Origin: Pseudomonas grimontii
Lineage (GTDB): Bacteria; Pseudomonadota; Gammaproteobacteria; Pseudomonadales; Pseudomonadaceae
NCBI RefSeq assembly: GCF_007858185.1
Contig: NZ_VFES01000019.1
Span: forward strand, 50,742-114,741
Direction of reading: 5' to 3'
DNA length: 64,000 bases
Made by a program: the position numbers and the translations under genes. Below are positions 1 through 9,303 of the stretch, piece after piece (positions within the stretch are counted from its first letter, which is position 1; each line of letters opens with the position of its first letter). Under the pieces are notes generated by a model. The model saw only the letters and a program-made list of their open reading frames with translations. It had not been told where the DNA came from and ran no database searches.

Positions 1-143
1 ATTACGAACAGAACCTATCCGTCAAATACAAGCTCAACAAGGAATGGGCTCCGTTCATGGAGATTGGTGATGTGAAGGTCAACTCCACGTCCGAAGACCG
101 CCAGGCGCGGTGGCGCCTGGGCATCCAGTACAACTTCATGTAA
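1..143 (+). CDS. Outer-membrane porin, KdgM-like, C-terminal end only
   Basis: Only the last 46 codons lie in the window, read from base 3 to a TAA stop at 141-143. The fragment is made of alternating beta-strand residues and ends in LGIQYNFM, a beta-barrel terminus with aromatic residues close to the C-terminus. The pattern DRQARWRLGIQYNF resembles the ends of KdgM/OmpL/NanC-type 12-strand porins, which let oligogalacturonates or other acidic sugars cross the outer membrane. It lies 81 bp upstream of uronate dehydrogenase on the same strand, which supports an acidic-sugar role. The family call rests on the tail only, so another small porin family is possible. Confidence 0.55.
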   Translation, partial: YEQNLSVKYKLNKEWAPFMEIGDVKVNSTSEDRQARWRLGIQYNFM

Positions 144-224
144 AGCCCCCACGACTTGCCTGGCGAGCGCGCATCGCTCGACAGGCAAGCCACCTGCATT
201 CAGCGTTCAATGGAAGACCTGACC

Positions 225-1058
225 ATGACCACACAACCCAAACCCTTCACGCGCATTCTGCTCACCGGCGCCGCCGGCGGCCTGGGGCAAATCCTGCGCG
301 AAACCTTGCAGGCCCATGCCGACATCGTCCGCGTCTCGGACATCAGCCCCATGGCGCCGAGCCGTGGTGAGCACGACGAAGTGATCGCCTGCAACCTGGC
401 CGACAAGGCCGCCGTTGCGGCGCTGGTCAACGGCGTCGACGCCATCGTTCATTTGGGCGGGATTTCAGTGGAGCGGCCATTCGAGGAGATTCTCGACGCC
501 AATATTCGCGGCACGTTCCACATTTATGAGGCGGCGCGACAACAGGGAGTCAAGCGGATTGTGTTTGCCAGCTCCAACCACGTCACCGGTTTCTATCCCC
601 AGGACGTTGAACTGGACGTGCACTCACAGCGCCGTCCGGATGGCTACTACGCGCTCTCCAAGGCCTACGGCGAAGACCTGGCGGCGTTCTACTTTCACCG
701 CTACGGGATTGAAACCGTGAGCTTGCGCATCGGCTCGTCGTTCCCCGAGCCACGCAACCGGCGGATGCTTTCGACGTGGCTGAGTTACAGCGACCTGGAC
801 CATCTGGTGGCGCGCGCCCTGCTGGCCAAGGACGCCGGGCACAGTGTGGTGTATGGCGTGTCGGCCAATCGGGATCGCTGGTGGAGCACTCGGCACACCG
901 AGCACCTGGGTTTTGCACCCAAGGACAGTTCGGAGCAGTTTCGCGCCAAGGTCGAGCAGCAACCGCCAGCGGCGGCTGATGAACCGGGCAGCGGGCTTCA
1001 GGGCGGCGCGTTCACCGCGGCCGGGCCATTCGACAATTCGGCGGCGGCGGCTTCATAG
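225..1058 (+). CDS. udh: Uronate dehydrogenase
   Basis: This is an NAD-dependent extended SDR of 277 aa that should oxidise D-galacturonate and D-glucuronate to aldaro-lactones, the first step of the oxidative uronate route in the cytoplasm. Visible features are the N-terminal LTGAAGGLG dinucleotide loop, FASSNHVTGFY, and YYALSKAYGED with the catalytic Tyr-x-x-x-Lys. The C-terminal GGAFTAAGPFD is typical of Pseudomonas Udh. ATG 225 was chosen over TTG 156 and ATG 210 because GGAAGA lies 7 bp upstream and the length then matches the family (about 275 aa). The last 61 bp overlap the convergent GntR gene, and the final NSAAAAS tail lies in that overlap. It is probably co-expressed with the upstream porin. 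Confidence 0.9.
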   Translation: MTTQPKPFTRILLTGAAGGLGQILRETLQAHADIVRVSDISPMAPSRGEHDEVIACNLADKAAVAALVNGVDAIVHLGGISVERPFEEILDANIRGTFHIYEAARQQGVKRIVFASSNHVTGFYPQDVELDVHSQRRPDGYYALSKAYGEDLAAFYFHRYGIETVSLRIGSSFPEPRNRRMLSTWLSYSDLDHLVARALLAKDAGHSVVYGVSANRDRWWSTRHTEHLGFAPKDSSEQFRAKVEQQPPAAADEPGSGLQGGAFTAAGPFDNSAAAAS

Positions 1059-1777
1059 GCCCGGCGCATACGCTCGCGGCTGTTGGACAGATGCAGGCGC
1101 ATCGCCGCCCGAGCCGCATCGGCGTCACGGCGCAGGATGGCTTTGTAGATGTCCTCATGCTCACGACTCAAGCGCTGCAGGAAGGGTTCCTTGTTGTCGT
1201 TGGCCAAGCGTTTTGAGTGCAGGCGTGTGCGCGGCAGGATGTTGACCCCCAGGTGCAACATGATATCGGTGAAGTAGCGATTGCCCGTGGCCAACGCGAT
1301 CTGCTGATGAAACTGAAAGTCTGCCGACACCGCATAGTCGGCACTCACCGCCCGCGAGTTCAGCGCATCCAGCGAGTCGCGCATCACCTGCAATTGCTGG
1401 TCGGTCCGCCCCACGCACGCCAGGCCGGCGGCCTCCACCTCCAGGCTGATGCGCAACTCCAGCACAGCCAGCACATCCTGCAAGGTCACGATGGTGTCCG
1501 GATCGATGCGAAACCCACTGGGGCTGGGAATATCCTTCACAAAGGTGCCGACGCCGTGCCGGGTTTCCACCAGGCCCGAAGCCTGCAGACGCGAAATGGC
1601 CTCGCGCACCACCGTGCGGCTCACACCATGTTCGGCCATCACTTCGGATTCGGTGGGCAGCTTGGTGCCACGCGGGAGCTCACCAGTACAGATGCGCCGG
1701 GAAAGCTCGGTGACCAGTTCTTCGGCCAGGCTGCGGTGCCGGCGGCGAACGGTGGGCTGGACGTTCGGGTTGTCCAT
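998..1777 (-). CDS. FadR-type GntR transcriptional regulator, probable uronate/pectin regulator
   Basis: The 259-aa protein has an N-terminal winged helix (about residues 15-80) containing LPTESEVMAEHGVSRTVVREAISRL, the GntR signature, and GVGTFV at the wing. An all-helical FCD effector domain follows (about 95-240), with ELRISLEVEAAGLA and FHQQIALATGN carrying the acidic and His residues usual for metal or carboxylate binding. FCD regulators often sense sugar acids, and this one is convergent with udh, sharing 61 bp at the 3' ends. A 13-bp palindrome 50 bp upstream of its start recurs before the pectate lyase gene at 62.3 kb, so it may control both. ATG 1777 was chosen over the TTG just before it; no strong ribosome-binding site is seen. 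Confidence 0.85.
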   Translation of the reverse strand: MDNPNVQPTVRRRHRSLAEELVTELSRRICTGELPRGTKLPTESEVMAEHGVSRTVVREAISRLQASGLVETRHGVGTFVKDIPSPSGFRIDPDTIVTLQDVLAVLELRISLEVEAAGLACVGRTDQQLQVMRDSLDALNSRAVSADYAVSADFQFHQQIALATGNRYFTDIMLHLGVNILPRTRLHSKRLANDNKEPFLQRLSREHEDIYKAILRRDADAARAAMRLHLSNSRERMRRAYEAAAAELSNGPAAVNAPP

Positions 1778-1826
1778 CAAGAACGGGTATCTCGGTTGGC
1801 GGAGGAACGCGCATCATAGCGCATTC

Positions 1827-1841
1827 GGTTGTACGACAACC
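1827..1841. promoter_or_regulatory. Putative GntR/FadR-type operator upstream of the GntR gene
   Basis: GGTTGTACGACAACC has 6-bp arms around ACG and fits the TNGTNNNACNA core used by FadR-subfamily regulators. It sits 50 bp upstream of the GntR start codon. Its 13-bp core GTTGTACGACAAC recurs exactly at 62295-62307 before the pectate lyase gene. Confidence 0.65.
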
Positions 1842-1996
1842 TTTCCTGTGGCTCGCAGCACCTCCCGCTAAGCGAAAGCCTCTGCCAGGCGGCGCTCGAC
1901 GGCGACAGAGCGGACTAAAAATGTGCAGGATTGCTCAACGCCCCCGCTCATGATCGGGCTATGATCGGCCGATATGAACCGGACGCTCGATGCCCC

Positions 1997-2860
1997 ATGC
2001 CCATTGACCTGCACGCTCTCTACCCCAAACTGATCCACCTGATGCTGGATACGGTCTTTGTCGTCGACGGTGACAACCAGATTGTCTTCGTGAGCGATGC
2101 CTGTGAGGCATTGCTCGGCTACCGTGCCGACGCACTGGTTGGCACCCTGATCACCCACTACATGCACCCTGAAGACCTGGCGCGCACCCGCGCCTCCATT
2201 GTGCGGGTCATGAATGGCCAATCCCATGTCGACTTCCGTAACCGCTATATACGCAAGGACGGCAGTGTCGTGCACATCCTGTGGGCGGCCTTCTGGTCCG
2301 AAGAAGTGGGCGCGCGAATCGGGGTCGCGCGGGACGTGACGGCGCTCACCCAGGCCGAGGAAGAACTGCGCTTCCTCGCCCACCATGATCCGCTGACCGG
2401 CCTGACCAACCGGTCACTGTTCAATGATCGGCTGGACCAGGCGCTGCACAGTGCGAAGTCCCGCAACCGCAGCCTGGCGTTGCTGTTTCTGGACATCAAT
2501 GACTTCAAGGGCATCAACGATGTGCATGGCCATGCCATGGGCGATCGCGTGCTGTGTGTGATTGCACGACGGCTGGAACGCTGCGTACTCGACAGCGACC
2601 TGGTGGCGCGGATGGGCGGTGATGAGTTCACGGTGCTGCTGACGGATACCCCGTCGCGGGAGGCTATTTCTGCCAAGGTGGTGCAGATACTCGCGGTCAT
2701 GGCCGAGCCGCTGGGTGCCGAGTTTGGTGGGGTGAAGATGCCGTCCTGCAGTATCGGCGTGGCGGTTTATCCGATTGACGGGGAGGATGCCGATACCCTG
2801 CTCAGCCATGCGGACGGTGATATGTACCGGATAAAAAGGCACCGGTTTGCAGCGCAGTGA
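1997..2860 (+). CDS. PAS-GGDEF protein, probable diguanylate cyclase
   Basis: The 287-aa protein carries one PAS/PAC sensor domain (about residues 8-125) and a C-terminal GGDEF domain (about 130-285). The catalytic RMGGDEF motif is intact, so it should make cyclic di-GMP from two GTP. The RxxD inhibitory site expected five residues before GGDEF is absent: the Asp is kept but Leu replaces Arg. No membrane segment or signal peptide is visible, so it is a cytoplasmic sensor. The start is uncertain. ATG 1997 places the PAS fold at the N-terminus, while in-frame ATG 1961 and TTG 1931 are also open. It stands alone between the uronate and amidase groups. Confidence 0.8.
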   Translation: MPIDLHALYPKLIHLMLDTVFVVDGDNQIVFVSDACEALLGYRADALVGTLITHYMHPEDLARTRASIVRVMNGQSHVDFRNRYIRKDGSVVHILWAAFWSEEVGARIGVARDVTALTQAEEELRFLAHHDPLTGLTNRSLFNDRLDQALHSAKSRNRSLALLFLDINDFKGINDVHGHAMGDRVLCVIARRLERCVLDSDLVARMGGDEFTVLLTDTPSREAISAKVVQILAVMAEPLGAEFGGVKMPSCSIGVAVYPIDGEDADTLLSHADGDMYRIKRHRFAAQ

Positions 2861-2921
2861 CAAGGGCGCGTTTTGCATCAGGCAGGTCGATTACCCGCCC
2901 AATGCAGAATTCCTCGGACGC

Positions 2922-4370
2922 TTATAACCGACAGGCATTGACCGGCGGTATCCGACCGCGCCAGGGCTGGGCCCGCTCTAACTGCCCCGCGAGGGCAAAC
3001 AAGGTACTTTCTTCGCCAAAGCGAGCGGCGAAGTGGGCGCCCATCGGCAAGCCGGCAGCGCTCCAGTACAACGGCACTGACATCGCCGGTTGCCCGCTGG
3101 CATTGAACAGGGCCGTGAACGGCGAGTAGCTGTGGAACCGTTCAATCAGTTCCTCCAGGCTCAGGCGGTCGTCTTGCAGGTCCAGCTCACCGATCGGCAC
3201 CGGCTCGCGTGCCAGGGTCGGCGTGAGGATCAGGTCGTAATCCTGCATGAACACCGCCAACTGCCGACCCAAGGCATGAATCCACTCCACGGCACCCGCA
3301 TACTGCGCACCACTGACATCGCCCTTGCTGCGCAAAATAATGCGGGTGCGAGCTTCCAGCTCTTCAGGCTGCACGGCGAAACCGCGCATCTGCCCCAACA
3401 CATCGACGTAGTGGCGAGTACTTGCACCGATGATGGTGAAGACCTGATCGAGAAACGCCGGCAGCGCCACCGGCAAGCTGACCGGTTCAACGCGGTGGCC
3501 CAGGGATTCGCACAACCTGGCGGCCTGGCGCACGGCTTCCACACTTTCGCCGGAGGTCGGCCAGGGCCCGAGTTGCTCAACCAGGGCAATACGCAGCGGC
3601 CGAGGGTCACGCTGCAGCGCGGTGACATAGGGCTGCGCCTGCAGCGGCGCGGCATAGGGTGCGCCCAGGTCGATCCCGGCCGTGGCATCCAGCAGCGCGG
3701 CGCTGTCCCGCACCGACAAGGTAATCGCATGGGGGGTGCCCATCCCGGCCCAGCCTTCGCCGACCATCGGCCCGGACGGCAGTAACCCACGGCTGGGCTT
3801 GAGGCCGAACACCCCACAGCAGGACGCCGGCACACGCAAGGACCCGCCGCCATCGTTGCCATGGGCAAACGGTACGACACGTGCCGCCACCAGGGCTGCC
3901 GCGCCGCCGCTGGAACCGCCCGCACTGTGGCCGATATTCCAGGGGTTGCGCGTGGCGCCAAAGCGGTTGGATTCGGTGGAGTACGACGTGCCGAACTCGG
4001 GTGAGGTGCTGGTGCCGAGAATCACACACCCGGCACGGCGGATACGGCTTACGTGTTCGGCTTCAAAGTCCGCGCGAAAACCTCCCAGCGCTTGCGAGCC
4101 ATTGGTCATCGCCGCGCCGTTGACCGGTGAAAACAGGTCCTTGATCAAGGTCGGTACCCCGGCGAACACGCCGTGACCCGGCCGCGATGCGAGTGCTGCC
4201 GTACGGGCCGCATCATAAAGCCGCTCGGCGACCGCGTTGAGCTGAGGTTCGACCCGTTCAATACGATCAATCACCGCCTCCAGCAGCTCGCCAGGTTGCA
4301 CGTCGCCGCGCCTGACCCATTCGGCCAGGCCGGTGGCGTCTTCGATGTCCAGCAGGTTCTGGATGTCCAT
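2922..4370 (-). CDS. Amidase, amidase-signature family
   Basis: The 482-aa enzyme has the amidase-signature fold, which hydrolyses amide bonds through a Ser-cisSer-Lys triad. The catalytic Lys lies in TLIKDL (about residue 97), the cis-Ser in SAGGSSGGAAA and the nucleophile in DGGGSLRVPAS. AGGAGA just before ATG 4370 fixes the start. It is the last gene of a probable three-gene transcription unit (outer-membrane protein, MFS carrier, amidase) read from 6562, with 16 bp to the MFS gene. The substrate cannot be read from sequence. The transport partners suggest that an imported amide is cleaved in the cytoplasm. Confidence 0.85.
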   Translation of the reverse strand: MDIQNLLDIEDATGLAEWVRRGDVQPGELLEAVIDRIERVEPQLNAVAERLYDAARTAALASRPGHGVFAGVPTLIKDLFSPVNGAAMTNGSQALGGFRADFEAEHVSRIRRAGCVILGTSTSPEFGTSYSTESNRFGATRNPWNIGHSAGGSSGGAAALVAARVVPFAHGNDGGGSLRVPASCCGVFGLKPSRGLLPSGPMVGEGWAGMGTPHAITLSVRDSAALLDATAGIDLGAPYAAPLQAQPYVTALQRDPRPLRIALVEQLGPWPTSGESVEAVRQAARLCESLGHRVEPVSLPVALPAFLDQVFTIIGASTRHYVDVLGQMRGFAVQPEELEARTRIILRSKGDVSGAQYAGAVEWIHALGRQLAVFMQDYDLILTPTLAREPVPIGELDLQDDRLSLEELIERFHSYSPFTALFNASGQPAMSVPLYWSAAGLPMGAHFAARFGEESTLFALAGQLERAQPWRGRIPPVNACRL

Positions 4371-4386
4371 CCTTATCTCCTCTTAA

Positions 4387-5619
4387 TTACGAATGACTTG
4401 AGCCGAATGCCTGGGCGTGTGCTTTGCGCCGCGCTTGCAGGCCTGCCAGCGCCCAGACCAGGGCCGAGGCGAAACTGGCAATCGCCAGCCATTGGATGGA
4501 GTGGCGCAGGTCGCCCGAGTAAGCACTGAGCACGGCCACCACCAGCGGGCTGACAAATTGGCCGAAGTACAGAAACGCGGTGAACCCGCCCAGACCGCGC
4601 CCTCGGGTGCTGGCACTCAGGGCATTCATCACCGGCGTCATCGCGTTAGGTACCAGCAGCCCCGCACCCAGGCCGTGAATCAGCACCGCTACCAACACCG
4701 CGCTGTAGCTTTGCCCGCGCATCAGCAGCCATAACCCCAGGCCCAGCAGGGTCAGCAGCAACGCATTGCACCCGAGGATGCCGATGCGGCGGCGCAGCAG
4801 CGGCCAGGCCAATGAACCGACCAAGGTCGCCAGCAACCCCAAGCCGGCCGACAGCCCGATCATCGTGCTCGACGTAACCCCCAGGCTGACCAGCAGAATC
4901 GGCGCCTGGATCGGTACGATAAAACTCAGGACCATACCGCTGAGGATCAGCAGATAACCGAGCACCACGGGCACGATCGCCACCCTGCCCTGGCCGGGCG
5001 TCACGACGGTGTGCCGGGTCGCTGTGGGTTCCCATAGCACCTTCATCATCACCGGTACCAGCAGCAGTGGCAGCAGGTACAACAAAAACGGCAGGCGCCA
5101 GGAGTGTTCACCCAACGCTCCGCCCACCACAAAGAACAGCGAGCCGACCAGGCCGATGGTGACCACCTGCCGGTTGATGTAGCGCAGCCGCTCCTCGCCG
5201 TGCCAATAGTCGGCAATCAGCGTGGCGCAACAGGTCATCACCGCAGCCTCCGCCGCGCCGAACAACAGGCGCACGCCGACGATGGCGGGCAAGTTATCCA
5301 GCAGCGCCGGGATGGCTCCGAGCACGGCATACAACAGCGTGGCGATCAGTAGCAACGCCTTGCGCCCGACCCGGTCGGCCAACCAGCCGGCCAGGGGCGC
5401 GCACAGTGCAATCGCCAGCGCCGGGCCGGTCACCGCCAATGGCACCAATAGATCGGCACGCGGTTCCAGCGGACCGAACTCGGCGCCGAGCTTGGGCAGG
5501 ATCGGCGCGACCATGACCGCGCCCATGATGGTCAGGCTGCTGCCGAGCATCAGCACCAGCCCTTCACGGCGTCCGGTGGCTTGCCGTGGCAATGGGGAAT
5601 CGGAATGTGATGAGTTCAT
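4387..5619 (-). CDS. MFS transporter
   Basis: The 410-aa inner-membrane carrier has about 12 predicted transmembrane helices. The MFS motif A between TM2 and TM3 reads GWLADRVGRK. ATG 5619 is preferred because AAGGGG lies just upstream, and the extra N-terminal residues of a longer frame are not transporter-like. It starts 10 bp after the outer-membrane protein gene and ends 16 bp before the amidase, so the three are probably one operon. It probably imports the amidase substrate, but the substrate is unknown. Confidence 0.8.
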   Translation of the reverse strand: MNSSHSDSPLPRQATGRREGLVLMLGSSLTIMGAVMVAPILPKLGAEFGPLEPRADLLVPLAVTGPALAIALCAPLAGWLADRVGRKALLLIATLLYAVLGAIPALLDNLPAIVGVRLLFGAAEAAVMTCCATLIADYWHGEERLRYINRQVVTIGLVGSLFFVVGGALGEHSWRLPFLLYLLPLLLVPVMMKVLWEPTATRHTVVTPGQGRVAIVPVVLGYLLILSGMVLSFIVPIQAPILLVSLGVTSSTMIGLSAGLGLLATLVGSLAWPLLRRRIGILGCNALLLTLLGLGLWLLMRGQSYSAVLVAVLIHGLGAGLLVPNAMTPVMNALSASTRGRGLGGFTAFLYFGQFVSPLVVAVLSAYSGDLRHSIQWLAIASFASALVWALAGLQARRKAHAQAFGSSHS

Positions 5620-5629
5620 GGCCAGCCCC

Positions 5630-6562
5630 TTAGAAACTTTGAGAAATACGCAGCGCCACGGTGTAACCCTCGGCACGGTTGCGGGCATCGGTTTCCTTAT
5701 AGGCATGCAGCCACACGGGCGGCAGGCCGGGCTTGAAGTAACTCACTGCCGGACCGACAGCCAGCACCCGCGCGCGGTTGCCTGATTGCAGGCCGGGCGC
5801 ATCGTCATCGCTGAACTGGCGGTAGTAGTAGCCGCCCAGGCCCAGGGTCCATGGCCCCACGTGTTGGCCCACGGCAAACTCGTGCCGGTACTCGACACCG
5901 CTCTTGTAATCGGTCGCGGGATTGCGGGTATTGACGTCGACTTCAAAGCTGGAAGAAACCTCGAAGCCACTGTCGGTGATGTAGGTGGCGTTGACGATCG
6001 GCGAGAACGTCCAGTGATTGAGCCCTGGGGAGATCAAACGATTCTTGTCGTAGTCACCGGTGGGCGCCTGGATCTGCAGCTGCGTGTTGATAAACAGATT
6101 AGGCGACAGATTCCATTGCAGGATCACCGGCAGAAATTGCACGTCGGCCAATCGAAACGGATCGGCTTCCAGGCTCAGCGGCCCCACCGGTGTGGGCACC
6201 TTGACGGAAGCGTCCATCTTGAAAAAAGGTACCACCACGCCGAAACCATAGTTGGCGCCCAGCACCGTGTGATCGGTCATGCGCATGTAGGCGACGCCGA
6301 TGGACAACACATCCAGTGAGAAGTGGTTGTCGATTGAGCGACCGTTACGGTCCTTCTGCACATTGGCCGAGTAAAACGCCGTGCGCAGCCCCACGGTCCC
6401 GAACGGTGTGGCCGGCGGCATCATCCCCGCGCCGAAATCGTACACGCCGACGGCGGTGGTCGGCGCGCCGTTCTCGGTGGCCTGGACACTGGCGCAGCAC
6501 CCCAGCAGCCCCAGGGTGAACAGCGTCATGCGTACGGCGCTTGCGTTATTGTTATGAATCAT
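5630..6562 (-). CDS. Outer-membrane protein, phenol-degradation MetA (SphA) family
   Basis: The 310-aa protein has a signal peptide (about residues 1-28, cleavage near VQA-TE), a beta-rich body and a C-terminal Phe (LRISQSF) typical of outer-membrane barrels. It belongs to the poorly characterised Phenol_MetA_deg/SphA-like group found beside aromatic catabolic genes. GGGAGGGG precedes ATG 6562. It leads the MFS-amidase operon and probably provides outer-membrane passage. Two relatives occur in this window, at 30348 and 51308, each next to an MFS gene. Confidence 0.75.
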   Translation of the reverse strand: MIHNNNASAVRMTLFTLGLLGCCASVQATENGAPTTAVGVYDFGAGMMPPATPFGTVGLRTAFYSANVQKDRNGRSIDNHFSLDVLSIGVAYMRMTDHTVLGANYGFGVVVPFFKMDASVKVPTPVGPLSLEADPFRLADVQFLPVILQWNLSPNLFINTQLQIQAPTGDYDKNRLISPGLNHWTFSPIVNATYITDSGFEVSSSFEVDVNTRNPATDYKSGVEYRHEFAVGQHVGPWTLGLGGYYYRQFSDDDAPGLQSGNRARVLAVGPAVSYFKPGLPPVWLHAYKETDARNRAEGYTVALRISQSF

Positions 6563-6630
6563 CGAATGCCCCTCCCATCAAGTGGTGTGGGCCATCCTAG
6601 TAACGCGCGACGTGAGCCGGTTATCCGTTT

Positions 6631-7623
6631 TCAGCAGAGTTGCGTGCGACGCAGGGTCTGTGAGGGGCTTTCGCCAAACAGGGTGCGGTAATCGCTGGAG
6701 AACCGGCTCAAATGCCAGAAACCCCAGCGCGCCGCCACTTCCTGTACGCCATGGGCTTGGGTGCTCGTTCGCAGTTCGCGACGCACTGCATTGAGGCGCA
6801 GCGCACGCAGATAGGCCACCGGGTTGATGCCCAGGGTTTCCTGAAAACAGTATTGGAGTTTGCGCCGGCTGGCGCCGATGTGGTTGCACAGGTCGAGGAT
6901 CGACAGCGGTTCGTCGAGGTGGCTCAGCGCGTATTCGCGAGCGCGGTCGACCATCCTTTTGCGCGCCGTGGGGTTGAGGGGTGGCGCCTGGTCCGGCGCG
7001 ATCAACTCCAGCACATGCAGCATCACCGCATCGCGTATGCCGCGCCGGATCGAATCGTGCCCCAGCACGGCATCACGGCCCTGATCGCAGCCCGCCAGTT
7101 CATCGAACAACGCCGCGAGGTCACGTTGCACGGATGAATGGCCCAAGCGGTAACACTTGGGAAGATCGGTAATTCGAAACTGACTGCCCTGACGCTCCAA
7201 CACATGTTCCAGTGCGCGTTCGTCGATGGCCACGCCGAGCAGATCCAGGTGCTGTGGGGTATGCAGCTCGGGAAGATTTTCACCGTGGGCCACCAACAGG
7301 CTGGGCTCGTGGATCGGATGCCCCGAGCAATACACCGGGCCGTTGGCACTCAACGGAATGCTGAAGGTGATTGCACCTTTCCAGGCTGCGCCACGTTTGA
7401 TCATGGCCTGATTAGAGCGGTCGCGCACCAGTTGCATCCAGTCCGAACTGAACGCCACCAACTCACCGGTAAAGGGGCCGGGTGATAACTGATCGTAGCG
7501 AACCTGCCAGCCGTCCATGTTGCGCGCGTGTTCGTCGATGTCGCTGGTCAGAAAACGCTGGAGGGGGAACGTCGGCGGAAGCACCACCGAGGCCGCAGGC
7601 ATCAGCACATTATTATTGTTCAT
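6631..7623 (-). CDS. AraC-family transcriptional regulator
   Basis: The 330-aa protein has an N-terminal effector domain and a C-terminal AraC double helix-turn-helix (about residues 230-328), including SILDLCNHIGASRRKLQYCF and GFWHLSRFSSDYRTLFGESP. The layout resembles EutR-type activators. ATG 7623 follows AAGG; a TTG eight codons earlier is also open. It lies 68 bp upstream of the outer-membrane protein-MFS-amidase genes on the same strand, so it is the likely activator of that group. The inducer is unknown. Confidence 0.8.
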   Translation of the reverse strand: MNNNNVLMPAASVVLPPTFPLQRFLTSDIDEHARNMDGWQVRYDQLSPGPFTGELVAFSSDWMQLVRDRSNQAMIKRGAAWKGAITFSIPLSANGPVYCSGHPIHEPSLLVAHGENLPELHTPQHLDLLGVAIDERALEHVLERQGSQFRITDLPKCYRLGHSSVQRDLAALFDELAGCDQGRDAVLGHDSIRRGIRDAVMLHVLELIAPDQAPPLNPTARKRMVDRAREYALSHLDEPLSILDLCNHIGASRRKLQYCFQETLGINPVAYLRALRLNAVRRELRTSTQAHGVQEVAARWGFWHLSRFSSDYRTLFGESPSQTLRRTQLC

Positions 7624-7791
7624 TGACCCAACCTTTTTCAGTTGCAAGGCTTACAGGTCATATCGCACGCAAGTTCCATTCCGAACCCGGGGCAGATCGC
7701 GCATTTGTGCCGAAAATGGATAGTGAGGATTTGCGCCCGCGATGCCATCTGCGGGCAAAAACGTTCACCTATTAATTAAATTTTTGCCTGT

Positions 7792-8214
7792 TCAAGGCTT
7801 GATGTTTTTCAGCTCATTGAGCAAGCCCAGCAACTGCTCCATTTTCTCGGCGCCAAACTGCGCTTCGATTTTCTGATAGTTGCTTTCCATGCCTTCGCTC
7901 ATGGAGATGAAGCATTGCTGGCCGCGCTCGGTGAGGCCCACGAACACCCGGCGTTGATCCTGGCTGGACTTCTGCCGACGCACCAGGCCGTCGCGCTCCA
8001 GGCGCGTCAACACTCCGGTCATGCTCGGTTTAAGGATGCAGGCCTGCTGGGCGAGCTGATGGCTTTCGAGTTCGCCCTGCTGGCGCAGGATCCGAATGAC
8101 CCGCCACTGTTGCTCGGTCAGTTCATGCTTGTTCAGGGCCGGGCGGAAGAAAGCCATTGCGGCTTCACGGGCTTGCAGCAGGGTCAATGTCAGCGAAGGT
8201 CTGGGGTTGGCCAT
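7792..8214 (-). CDS. hpaR: HpaR-type MarR repressor (paralog 1)
   Basis: The 140-aa MarR winged-helix protein matches the HpaR family (homoprotocatechuate operon repressor). Hallmarks are LTLLQAREAAMAFFRP, LTEQQWRVIRIL, CILKPSMTGVLTRLERDGLV and the wing DQRRVFV. HpaR proteins repress the 4-hydroxyphenylacetate meta-cleavage genes and release DNA when the aromatic acid binds. The gene is on the opposite strand to the hpa operon, beyond hpaA. A second copy at 16973 closes the cluster on the other side. No GTTAA-N4-TTAAC operator is visible before this copy, unlike the second one. Confidence 0.88.
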   Translation of the reverse strand: MANPRPSLTLTLLQAREAAMAFFRPALNKHELTEQQWRVIRILRQQGELESHQLAQQACILKPSMTGVLTRLERDGLVRRQKSSQDQRRVFVGLTERGQQCFISMSEGMESNYQKIEAQFGAEKMEQLLGLLNELKNIKP

Positions 8215-8397
8215 GACGGCACCATTTGAATGGGCGAGTCGGCAGCTTAGTGTCGTCGGCCAGCGGCTGCAAGCGGCGCTGGCGCTGTGAAAAGTACAAT
8301 CGGTTCCGCGTAAAAGCCATTCTGTCGCACCGCGGCGATGCGCATGATGATCCGTACAAGATCAACAAAACCAAGGCGCGAAGCCCCTATGCCTGGC

Positions 8398-9303
8398 TCA
8401 ACGCAACCCCGACTGGCGCTGGCGGTACTCCCCCGGAGTGAGCTGTGCGTAACGCTGGAAAAAACGACTGAAATAGGCTGGGTCCTTGAACCCCAGCTGA
8501 TAGCAGATCTCGTTGGCCGAGCTGCCGGTAAACATCAGCAGGCGCTTGGCTTCCTGCATCACGCGTTCCAGGATCAGGCGCTTGGACGGCAGGTCGGCGA
8601 TGCGCCGGCACACATCGTTGAGCCGCGCCTCGGTCACCCCGATGCCTTGCGCATACCGGGACAACGGCCAGTGCTGCTGGTAGTGCGCTTCGATCAGCTC
8701 ATTGAAGCGATGGAAGATTTTCAAGTCTTCGTGGCGCGCAGGCGTGGCTTTCAACGAGTGGGAGCACAGCCGCAACAGGCTGATCATGAGCAACCGCGTC
8801 AGGCTGTCCAGGGCTGCGCTGCGCCCGGAACGCTGGGCTTTTACCTCTTCGCTCAGTTCCTCGAACAGATAATCCAAGCGGCGGATATCGCCCGCGTATT
8901 GCGGCTCCAACTGCGCCAGGGCGACACATGCGGCCGGCAATTGCGCACCGGCCGGAGCCAGGCTGGCGTCGGCTTCGATCAGTTGCCACACCAGTTGCTG
9001 ACGCACCGTCAGCACGTGCCCGTCACTGTCGGCCTCGGTCACAAACGAGTGCGGGACCGTGGGTGGCGTGAGGAAGAACATCGGCCCGGACTCGACGTAT
9101 TGCTGGTCGTCCAGGTACACACGCACGGTGCCACTTTTTACGTAGTGAACCTGGAAGAACCGGTCATGCCGGTGAACGGGCATGTTGCGCCCGAAGAAAT
9201 CCGCCAGGTTCGCCAGTTTGTCGTAGTGGACTTCGGCGTCGCTGTAACGCTGGTCGTACACCTGGCCAATGTTGATGTTCGGAATGGGTTGACGGTCGCT
9301 CAT
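8398..9303 (-). CDS. hpaA: 4-hydroxyphenylacetate catabolism activator HpaA (AraC family)
   Basis: The 301-aa protein has an N-terminal cupin sensor (HRHDRFFQVHYV, then a PGM-like turn at about residues 40-85) and a C-terminal AraC DNA-binding domain (about 195-298) with SANEICYQLGFKDPAYFSRFF. It matches HpaA, which senses 4-hydroxyphenylacetate and activates the hydroxylase genes in enterobacteria. It is divergent from hpaG1 across a 178-bp control region. The classical target hpaBC is absent here, so its target may be the hpa operon or the C1/C2 hydroxylase genes at 33.6-35.8 kb. Confidence 0.85.
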   Translation of the reverse strand: MSDRQPIPNINIGQVYDQRYSDAEVHYDKLANLADFFGRNMPVHRHDRFFQVHYVKSGTVRVYLDDQQYVESGPMFFLTPPTVPHSFVTEADSDGHVLTVRQQLVWQLIEADASLAPAGAQLPAACVALAQLEPQYAGDIRRLDYLFEELSEEVKAQRSGRSAALDSLTRLLMISLLRLCSHSLKATPARHEDLKIFHRFNELIEAHYQQHWPLSRYAQGIGVTEARLNDVCRRIADLPSKRLILERVMQEAKRLLMFTGSSANEICYQLGFKDPAYFSRFFQRYAQLTPGEYRQRQSGLR

